Assembly: GCF_902806685.2 (NCBI RefSeq)
Contig: NC_048538.1
Location: 14,446,001-14,510,000, forward strand
Reading direction: 5' to 3'
Length of the DNA: 64,000 nt
DNA from: Maniola hyperantus
Taxonomy: Eukaryota > Arthropoda > Insecta > Lepidoptera > Nymphalidae
The translations under genes and the position numbers were made by a program. The notes under the pieces were generated by a model. That model worked only from the letters and a program-made list of their open reading frames with translations, was not told where the DNA came from and made no database searches. How positions within the stretch are numbered: position 1 is the first letter of the stretch; each line of letters opens with the position of its first letter. This document shows, one piece after another, positions 50,801 through 61,500 of this stretch.

Positions 50801-53800
50801 GATATCACGAGGATTTTTAAAATAAATAATGTAGCTTTAATTCAAAGATATAATATCTATTTAATCTTTTCCATGATGAAAAAAAAAATTTCAGTAAAAC
50901 AAAATGACTTCCTTTAGTGAATTTGTTTTTGAGTTTAATTATTTTTTAATTATTTTTTAAATAAGTTTTCAACTTTTATTTCATTCATTGAATTTTATGG
51001 AACGTGAAAACAAAGTTTTATCTCTAAATATTTTTTTGTGTTTAATTATTTTTTAAATAAGTTTTCGACTTTTATTTTAATCATTGAATTGAATTAAATT
51101 TTATTTTATTGAAATAATCCTTGTGATGTTCGTTCTAACAATATAATGTGTTTGGAGAAATTTAAATTTATATGATTTAAACTTTGTTTTCACGTTCCAT
51201 AAAATTCTATGAAGAAATAAAAGTTCTGTAAAACAAGTTAAAATTTAATTCAATTCAATGATTAAAATAAAAGTCGAAAACTTATTTAAAAAATAATTAA
51301 ACACAAAAAAATATTTAGAGATAAAACTTTGTTTTCACGTTCCATAAAATTCAATGAATGAAATAAAAGTTGAAAACTTATTTAAAAAATAATTAAACTC
51401 AAAAACAAATTCACTAAAGGAAGTCATTTTGTTTTACTGAAATTTTTTTTTTCATCATGGAAAAGATTAAATAGATATTATATCTTTGAATTAAAGCTAC
51501 ATTATTTATTTTAAAAATCCTCGTGATATCATAAAACCAAATACGATACTTATCAAGACAAGTGTCACCAGATAATTTAAAATTCATTGAGGATGGCTAT
51601 AAGGATGCAACAAAAGAAGCACATGGATATTTAATGATTGATCTTAAACAAGATGCAAATGATGTGTCCAATTAAATCAAAAATATTTACCTGTGATGAA
51701 TTTTGTGTAGAATATAATATTTCAACAAAGAATAGTAAAAGTTTAAAGAATCGTCAAATTCCTATTATTTACAAATAATGCACTGAAGTCTGAAGACACA
51801 TAAAAAGTTGTTACTCGCATTGCATATACTTAAACCTAAATGTCAAAAAGCATTATTAAAATCGTGTGGAGAAGAAGAGATAAATTGCATTTGTGAATGT
51901 ACAAAAGAAAAAGTTTAAAAAATTTAAAAGTATACTTCGCACTTTGTATCACAAGGGAAAAAAAACTAAAGAAAAATATATTGATACAAAAAGTAGGAGC
52001 ATTTTTACCTTTCATTTTGGAGTTTATTTTGAGTGGATTAGTTTAATATGGAAAATGCAAAAAAAATGTTGCTTGTTGAGCCTAGTTTTATAGAAAGACT
52101 CAAACAGCAAACCAATGTTGAAAATCCCATGTCCCGATTAGATGTAGAAATGCAAAAGATTTTAAATAGTAATATTGAAGATCGTAAAAAATGTATTTTA
52201 TATTTACAAATTCTACAAAGATATCTACATTTCACCGAGGAAGAACGTCAACCTATCTTGTTACCAATTATTACTGACAGTATTAATGAAAATAAGAGTT
52301 ACAAAAATAAAGACACAGAAAATGAAAACTTAATGTCATTCAAAACACCGACAGATGATGTAACAGAAAAGAAAATAATCAACCACGTTACACAACAACT
52401 CAAATTTTAAGTCTGATACCAAAATCATATTTGAAAAAAGGTGAGTTGTTATTAAACTCGATTTCTTTGAGTAAAAATGCAATTTATTGGGATCATGCTG
52501 ATGGTACAGTGTTAATAAACAATGAAAAAATTCCCGGCAGTAATATTGTTGATCTAATTAATGATACATTGAGACCTCTAAAAAAAAGTGATCCAATAGG
52601 TTGGGAAAAGTTTGCTAAGACATTACATGCAATTAAAATACCTTTGACTTACATCGGAAATTCTAAAAGGTCTGATTTTATTCATCAACTGCAGATGAAA
52701 TCGCTCGAAGGGAATTTTACATCTAACGAAGGAACTTTAAAGACTCCAAAGGGTAGTGGTGATAAACACATTAAAAAAATAAAGAAAAAAATTGATTGGG
52801 AAAAATGGACCCCTTATTAGAAATGAATAATATTATGACCAAAAACACTCTGTTCGGTTTAGTAGCTTTGATAAATTATTAAAACTAAAGAATGATTAAA
52901 TCAAAAAAATGGCTAAAATGAATGTAAGGAACTCTTACAAAGAAACTCATTCAACTTTAAAAATTATCATATTATATATACTAGCAGTTAAGAAAATCTA
53001 GTAAATAGATTAAGCCAAAACTTGTATCTACATTTTCATTAAGGTTTGTAATAAAACAATGCTAAAAGATATTTTTTGTTTATTTTAAGTTATCCACCAT
53101 CACCTTAAATATGTTTTTTTTTATAGGTAGATATAAAATGTTAAAAATGTTAAAAATCGAAATATACTTAAATAGCAGTAAATGTGTGTAAAATCGTTAT
53201 TAAAGAATTAATTTTCAATAAATAATAATGTGTAATAAGCTTGCAAACCTTACTAAAAATCTGTTATAATATATTTTATTAACATCGAAATCCATTGTTC
53301 GTAGATCGAAATGGAGTTTCTATATCCCAAATATCCTAGTTATGCAACTAAAATCGCAAGATTGCGAAGTTTTGATGCCTGGCCTCAAGGTTTAAATCAA
53401 AAACCTCAAGAAATGGCAGACGCTGGTTTTTTTTATACAGGAAAAAGTGATCGAGTGATTTGTTACTTTTGTGATGGTGGACTCAAAGATTGGGAAGGAT
53501 TGGACTCACTTCCATGGTCGGAGCACGCTCGTTGGTTTCCGTCCTGCCCCTATGTTTTACTTGTGATGGGTGAAACATACATACAAACTATTGCCAAAGA
53601 TGTTTGTGGTACATCAAAAGACTCTGAACAATTTGTAAATAACAATACAATGAGTTCTAAATTTGCAGGCAGAAACATATTATGTGTTGAAAATGCTGAA
53701 GAAACATTTAAACTTTGCTGTAAAATTTGTCTTGTAGAAGAAGTAGGCATGTGTTATAGACCATGTGGTCATGCTATAACGTGTATTAAGTGTGCTTTAT

Positions 53801-54523
53801 CATTGGATAAAATGTTATGCCCGATATGCAGAAAAGCAATCGTTAGTGTAATACGAATATATTTCTGAGTAGATGACGCCCGCGACTTCGTCCGCATGGA
53901 TTTAAGTTTTTTAAAATACCGTGAAAACTCTTTGATTTTCCGGGATAAAAAGTAGCGTCCTATCCCAGGATGTAAGTAAGCTAAGTCTGTACGAAATGTC
54001 ATCAAAATAATATGTTGAGCTGTGGGAAAGTAGATGGATGAGGAAGGCAGAGGAACGTATATGTTGGCGCGCTCTTGGGAAGACCTATGTCCAGGTGTGA
54101 ACGCTAAATAGGTTGATTGGTACTGGTTACTTACTATACAAGTTCAAAGTTTTTCAATACAATGAGGGTTCAAAAAGACTACAGAGCAGTTTGCGGTGAA
54201 TATTGTATAGTGTATTTGTATTTCATGTTACAAGTTCAGATTTTTTAGATTTATTCAATAAAAATACGTTAGAGAATGATATGTTCTTGTTAGAATTATT
54301 AAAATCAATATTTGGCGGCCAATAAACAGTACTTATGAGAGATAAGAGTTTCCTTTGTAATTCCCATGAAATGAAGCAGCGAGCATACGAACAATAGAGG
54401 GTGATTAGTAGGTCATTAGCAAGTAGATAACGAACTAGGGATTAATTTTGACGAAAGCTAACTTTGAAACGGTTAGAGATACGAAGACGGGAGTGAGCGC
54501 AAACGATTCAGCGCACCCCAAAA

Positions 54524-54599
<76 letters not shown>

Positions 54600-55530
54600 T
54601 TTCAAAGTTGACCGACCGGCGGAGGGGGCCGAGGTTGGGAGGGGGCCCAGGAGGTGGGCCAGAACCGGCGAATCCCCTACTACTACCATATCTTGTCATT
54701 TATATCGATGTTATATTGTGAGTTTATTTTGTAACATTAGCTGGTAAGAACTAATTATTATCATAATAGCAACTCTTGATCCAGTCAGCAGCAAATAACT
54801 TGAGCAAAGGCGCAGTATCCATTTTAAGGTCTTTTTGAAGGATCCAATTTTTTGCGGATTTTTGCGGTAGAAATCCCTTCTTTCTATCGTACGGGGGCAT
54901 GCAATTGGTCGATCAGTCGCCGCTTGTTCCCCGTAATAATAAATTGTCGCAAAAAGGCACAGTTCCTGTACTTAGGTCATGCGGAGAAAGTCGCAGGCAA
55001 AGGCTACATTACATGTAGATCACATGTAGGTATAATATGTTTTATAAAAAACTAAAATTATGCAAAATTCACAGCAAAAGCAGCTACTTAAGTAGTTTTA
55101 GATGTTTGTCAAAACGCAAAAGACAAGTAAAATTCCACTCGAATTCGATCAGTATATTTTTTAAGTATTTTTTTTAGCATCAAGACCGGGAGCCGCAGCA
55201 GAAACAGCTGAAAACGGCAAGCGGCGCAAGTATGCCTCTCTTATAGAGAGTTACATTTTTGTGCCGTTTGCCGTGGAGACCCTGGGGCCATGGAGTCTTA
55301 GTGCTAAAAATTTTTTACGAGACATTTCACCGCGATTAATAGCCTCAACTGGTGACAGAAGGGCTGGCTCATTTTTTGCGCAGCGGATCAGCCTGGCTGT
55401 CCAGCGCGGAAATGCAGCCAGTATTCTTGGCACCATTCCACGCGGTCATGATTTATATAGTAATTAGATAAGGCTAGCCTTAAGTTTTATTGTATTAAAA
55501 AAAAAATAGTAAAAAGAGAGAAAAGTAAAC

Positions 55531-55576
<46 letters not shown>

Positions 55577-58500
55577 TAAGTTTATGTGCATAATTTACAA
55601 GCAGCGCGTGCCAAAATAACCTTTAAATATTTTTTGTTGAGCCATTAATTTATTATGTTTATTTATTAGTTTAGCACGTGGCAGATACATTTATCTGATT
55701 TGTTTATTACTAGTTCTTAATTACTGATTTACATTTTAATTCGAAATAATTTGAAAATTAAATTATATTGATGTGTTTAGTTCGGTAAGTAAGTAGCCTT
55801 GTACAAACGTGATACGCTTTTCCAGTTTCTACACGCGTGGGATAAGCTGTTTAGCTATCGAAATGAGAGATGCGCAAGCGGGATGCGCTTGCACTTAGCT
55901 CAGCAAAATAAAATTTGCTTGTTTTTGTACTTGTGCAAGACATATAGCATTTATGCTGAGTCGGGACCTTTTTAGGGATCCGTACCTCAAAAGGAAAAAC
56001 GGAACCCTTATAGGATCACTTTGTTGTCTGTCTGTCTGTCTGTCTGTCTGTCAAGAAACCTACAGGGTACTTCGCGTTGACCTAGAATCGTGAAATTTGG
56101 CAGGTAGGCAAATCTTATATTTTGAGATTTATATGAGATTTTATAGCTGACAGTTGGGGAAAAATCTGAAAACCGTGAATTTAGGGTTAGATCACACAAA
56201 AAAAATTAAATTGTGGTCATGAACTAATAATTAGTATTTTCAACTTTCGAAGTGAGATAACTGTATCAAATGGGGTATCATATGAAAGGTCTTCACCGGT
56301 GCATTCTAAAACAGATTTTTATTTATTTTTATGCATCATAGTTTTTGAATTATCGTGCAAAATGTCGCAAAAATACGACTGTAGTACGGAACCCTCATTG
56401 CGCGAGCCTGACTCGCACTTGGCCGGTTTTTTTCGGGTTGTGCTACGTCATGACATATGTAGTTTATTCCGGCGCTGCTTCTGCTTGAGGTCTTTTGACT
56501 TTACTGCTCAAGTATTAGGAGGCGTCGGGATAACCTAACCCCTAGATTTAACTGGTAATGTGTGGCGCAGCTTTAAAAAATAAACGTTTTTCTTTCTTTC
56601 TTTTTTTCTTTCAATGACATTATAACACAGACATGTTCTCACGCACCATTTTAACTTTATGTGTCAAATTTCATCCTAAAAGTAGGTACGATTTTAGTCT
56701 TTATTTTAAAGGTAGACCGTACTTTTGACACGACAGTTGACCCATGGAGTAAAAATGGTGCATGAGAAGTCATTTTGTACGGACTATACGTTCAAATATA
56801 CCTATACCAGTATTCGTTCTACCTATCTTTACCCATATTATAAAGGCGAAAGTGTGTTTGATTGTTGGATTGTCCTTCAATCACTTTGCAACGGAGCCAC
56901 GGATCGGTATAATTTTTTGCAAGGATATAGTGGATCTCGTAGAGTGATATTTAGGCTACTTTTATCCAGGAAAACCAAACAGTTCCCATACGGTTGAAGT
57001 TGCGGGCATCAGCTAGTACGTAATTAAGAGATTGAAGTGGCGTATAAAATTCGTATTCGATGATGAGTAAAGAAGATACAAAACGCACAAGAGTAGAAGA
57101 GTCAGTGCGCACATTTATACGTGACCCAATTAGTGTTGCACATAGTTTTAAGTCTTCATTTTAGTTTGTAACTTAGATTGGTATAGTCCGCGACAGGGTG
57201 AGATGGTAATCGGGGTATAAGGCGGGGGATGCCCCGCACACCCGCACGTCACCCGCGCTCGCCCGCACTGGGTTGGCGCGGGGCCTGTGCGGCTGTGCGA
57301 GGCGTTAGCTCCACGATTACCATCTCGACCTGTCGCGAGTTATACGTTACTTATTCTTTCCATCATTGACTTGACTTGCGACCAGTTTGACTTGTAAACT
57401 GTCCAAACAATCATGAAAACTTTACACGTCAGTTTCACAAGTTAACTCGGTACTTATTTAACTAATGCAAATGTAAATCAACCTTAACAGTAACAGATAT
57501 TTTTAAACTATAAATATTAAGATGTGTTTTAACAGATATTTTAAAACAATTATAACATAAATTCATAGCCTATTTTATATTTAATGGCTTGGCTATAAAA
57601 TACTTTATTACTTGAAAACAAACGAAGGGCCATTAGAGGACCCTGTATTTTTAATTTTAACCTAAACATCAAGAAAAACAGAATAAATTATCGTTTAAGA
57701 CTCAGGGTTCATGGTCATCGGACACGATTTTTTTATTAATGTTTCCCAGAAATTGACTCGCGCATCATTTAGATGAACTAAGACTTGGCACTTATTATTT
57801 AGCCCAACGGCAATCAATACCCAACGGCTTAGCTAGAAAAAACATAGATTAATTATTGGTTTCGGTACGCTCTACGAGAAAAACGTTAGAATCGCGTCAG
57901 GAACTTGAGCGCCATGCCCATTTTGATTTCAGTCTAAGTTCAATAACTAAAATCCGACTAATCCTCTTAAAAACCTCCTCTCCTTCCTCTATGCACGGAT
58001 TATATTATATACTTTTTATTGATGGCCGCCACTTCGTCGACGCGTTCTTAGGTTTCTTAAAACCCTGCGCGAACTTTTTGATTTTCCGAGATAAAAGGTA
58101 CCTAACTTATGTTCATCATCAATCTATCTCTGTGTCAAAATCGGTTAAACGGAGGTGCTTTGAACAGATAATAGACATACAGTAGAAACTCGATTATTCG
58201 GCCCTCGGTTATACGGATTCGCGATTATCCGGACTACCAACCGAAAATTGTTCGGTCAAGTGCGAGTCAGACTCGCGCACCGAGGGTTATACTCAGGTAT
58301 TTTTTCCGGCATTTTGTACGATAAGTAAATCAAAAACTATTATGCATAAAAATCTGTTTTAGAATGTACAGGCATAGCCCTTTCATATAATATCCCACTT
58401 GGTATAGTAATCTTACTTTGAAAAGTAAGTGGAGGCTACATCTGAATGGGCTGACACTAGTGCGGGTGTTCCCCAAGGCGGAGTGCTCTCTCCTTTACTT

Positions 58501-61500
58501 TTTTCAGTATTTATCAACACAATAGTCTCCATCTTAAATTTCAGCTCCTATCACCTGTATGCAGATGACTTACAGCTGTACATTTCATTCAATGCTGAAA
58601 ATGCGCTAGACTCCATTCAGAAACTCAATAGAGATCTAGAGGCGATCCGTATCTGGACTGAAAACCATGGACTCCTCGTGAATCCCTCTAAAACATAGGT
58701 TATGTTAATTGGTAGACCTAGGCAAGTTTCAAAACTGGACTTAAATTCACTTCCTCCTGTCATCTTTAACAACTTAAATCTACCATACTCCACTCAGGTC
58801 AAAAACTTAGGGCTTTATATCTCGCAAGATCTCTCCTGGTCTTCTCACGTTGGGGAAATTAGTCGAAAGGTTTTTGCTTCTATGCACGCACTTAAACGGA
58901 TGCAGAATATGTTGCCCCCAAAGGCAAAACTTGTGCTTGTTAACTCTCTGTTGCTCCCCCTTATAGATTATGCGGACATTTGCTACACTAACCTTACTGA
59001 AGAGCTACTGAACAAACTCGATCGTCTACTCAATCTATGCATTCGGTATATATTTGGTTTGCGTAAGTTCGATCACATCTCAAAATTCCGTTCCGAACTA
59101 GGGTGGCTTAATATTCGGTATCGCCGGAATGCGCACGTTCTTGCCTGTCTCTATGGCATTCTCAACGACCCAGGCTCTCCTAAATAGGTACCTGAAAGAA
59201 CGTTTTAAACTCTTTGGCTCCTTAGGTCGCGTTCAGCGGTCCTCAAATATAGATATTCTTGCCTACCCGAAACACAACTCGGCGCTATATTCAGATTCCT
59301 TCACTGTTACAGCAATCAGGCTATGGAACGCCTTTCCTCAGCAGGTACGACAAGCTCCGTCTCTTAACGTTTTTAAGACTCGTGTATATAAACACTATCT
59401 AAAATGTCAGAACCCTTCTATGTAATTACACATTATTAAATATAATATCTTACAATTAAAACATCAATATTACTCATATTATTGTTGTATATTTATTATT
59501 CATCTATCATTATATTATATATAAATATATGTATATATGTTATGTATTATATATGTACCTATGTATATCTTTATCTATATATTATTATTTAGGCATTCTT
59601 GTGCCTATTAATATACATATTACTTATATTATAATTATTATCTTTATGTTCCCTAACAACTTACGTACACCTCAAACCCAGCTTCACTAGCCTTTAAATC
59701 CTCTTCAACCTAGTTGCCTGGTAGAGATCGCTTCACAGCGATAAGGCCGCTAATTGTATATTCTTCTTTTACATGTTTCATTTTGTGTCTTTTCTTTTTG
59801 GTGTACAAGAAAGAATATAAAAAAAAAAATTGAAAATACTATTATAGTGAACTACATAATATCTATGCACAAAACCCGCTTTTCTTCATACATTATCCGG
59901 ATTTTCGATTATCCGGATTTTCGATTATCCGAATCCCTAACGACAACAATAATTAGTCCGGTTAATCGAGTTTCCACTGTACATATGTATTAATAAAATT
60001 ACCTAAATTTGGAAGTATAGATTAATGTACAAATTACCTCCAGTATGACTTCCTACTTTATATTATAAAGACTGCCCCAAGCTACTCAGGTTTCCGGTAC
60101 AATGTCGTGTGAAAGCCAATTAGGGTAAATATGGGTATATGGGTATATGGGCTGATAGCTGTGCATTCCGATGTTCCTACTACTATGCTGATACCTTTGC
60201 ATCCCGGCAAAGCGCGTAGGTTACTATTTATCCCGGAAAATCAAAGAGTTCCCACGGGATTTTTAAAAACCTAAATCCAAGCGGATGAAGTCGCGTACAG
60301 CATCTAATTTTTTTATAATATACTGGCTGTGACATAAATAAATAAATAAATTTTTAGACTTGATTGATAAACTTCACACACCTTTGAGAACATTATGGAG
60401 AACTCTCAGGCATGCAGGTTTCCTCACGATGTTTTCCTGCACCGTTAAAGCAAGTGATATTTAATTACCTATTACTACAGGACCCTTAAAAACAACAGAA
60501 CTTACCATGATACTGAGGTGTTCCATAACTGTGAGGTTCTCAACGAAGAGCTCGTCTTGATGCATGTAGCCGCTCTGTCGGTGCATGAACTCTCCCACTG
60601 GGATGCCGTTCATTGCTATGTCTCCATCTATGATCGTGTCGCCTGGTACAAATTCAAATACTTACATTAAATTTTGTACACACATTTAAATGTACGACTT
60701 GTGTTTTAATGCTCATTATGACTGTCCGTAAATTGAGTTACACGAGACCTATAAAACTCAAAAACATTTTATGTAATTTTGAGTGTGTAATTCTGTGGGC
60801 GGTTCTTTGACAAATAAGATAAATTAAAAATAAAAAATAAAATAAAATTTAAAAAAAACGGCCAAGTACGAGACCCTTCCAGTATCAGTTTTCCGCTCCA
60901 ATTATAATATGGGTGACTTCAAGTACGGAACCCTTCGTGTGTGAGTCCAACTCGCATTTGACCGATTATTATTTGCATATTTGCACTTTACATAAGATTC
61001 TCGCCTAGCAGCCGGAAATAACATTGGATCAATAGCGACATTAAAATATGCTTTTGATAATGATAACTAATTAATAGTATATACATACAGAAAATTGTTT
61101 TTTGTATGTATAATTAATTGATTTTTTAATATTTATTTATCTATCGATTTAACTACCTGTAGATCGAGAATGCAAATTTTTCATAAACATTTCCAATGTC
61201 AAATTGAAAGCTGCATAGTATTTTATAGACACTAGACCGGATTTATTTTGAAAAACAACTTTTTTATATCCACTTAATAATGAGGTGTAATTATTATGAT
61301 TCTAATCTATAATCTATACATATAAAAGGAAAACTGACTAACTGATTGGCTGAATGATCAATCGCAATCAAATGAACGCACAGCTCAAACTTACTGGACG
61401 GATCGGGTTGAAATTTAGCATGCTAGGGGCCGATTCTCTTGTACACAATTTCTAAACTAAACTAAATTAACTCTAGTGCTATCCTTTTCTGCAAGCAACA

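Larger units (their letters stand above)
47656..51103. repeat. left arm of the palindrome
   Basis: Reverse complement of 51239-54684. From the outer end inward it holds a C-rich terminus, A61, relics of an RTE-like LINE end and a Lep1-like repeat, the frameshifted IAP, the intact 257-aa ORF, two older ORF relics and an AT-rich inner zone. Confidence 0.93.
47656..54684. mobile_element. 7-kb palindromic, Maverick/Polinton-like non-autonomous element
   Basis: A giant inverted repeat: left arm 47656-51103 (3,448 bp), loop 51104-51238, right arm 51239-54684 (3,446 bp). The termini are 5'-AGTAGTAGGGGATTCGCC and its reverse complement. Both flanks carry the same 6-bp word ACCATA (47650-47655 and 54685-54690). 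A 6-bp target-site duplication plus 5'-AG ends matches Maverick/Polinton elements; Dada transposons also make 6-7-bp duplications and are the main alternative. Length differences between arms are fully explained by five indels: an 11-bp tandem duplication in the left arm near 50938-50960, three one-base homopolymer changes, and a poly(A) of 61 versus 71. No base substitution was seen in the blocks I compared. Each arm encodes an IAP, a 257-aa ORF and two older ORF relics, all pointing outward. No PolB, integrase, protease or capsid gene was seen. It lies in the 13.8-kb intron of scarlet. Confidence 0.85.
51239..54684. repeat. right arm of the palindrome
   Basis: Reverse complement of 47656-51103 with the same content in mirror order, except that the IAP is intact and the 257-aa ORF is frameshifted. 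The same transposon relics in both arms show they were present before the arm was duplicated. Confidence 0.93.
58180..59979. mobile_element. pogo/Tigger-like element hosting nested insertions
   Basis: Inverted termini CAGTAGAAACTCGATTA (58180) and its partner TAATCGAGTTTCCACTG (ending 59979), each flanked by TA (58178-58179 and 59980-59981). Internal subterminal repeats of the ATTATCCGGAT type at both ends. Tc1/mariner-pogo elements duplicate TA. The body is almost wholly replaced by a dispersed repeat and the LINE within it. Confidence 0.7.

Noticed and set aside
47656..54684. The palindrome as an assembly or chimeric-read artefact
   Set aside because: Target-site duplications, differing outer flanks, and arm-specific indels including an 11-bp duplication favour a real insertion. 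Raw reads were not available, so this is not excluded completely.
54435..54747. Opposed open frames with long poly-Lys and poly-Phe runs
   Set aside because: They are translations of the T71 homopolymer near the right end of the palindromic element.
55970..56430. Possible regulatory RNA because of multiple near-identical copies
   Set aside because: The copies share ends, vary in microsatellite length and are scattered on both strands, as expected of a transposable repeat.
57856..58185. 109-codon plus-strand frame
   Set aside because: It runs through a decayed Lep1-like repeat (about 58020-58175) and no domain is visible.
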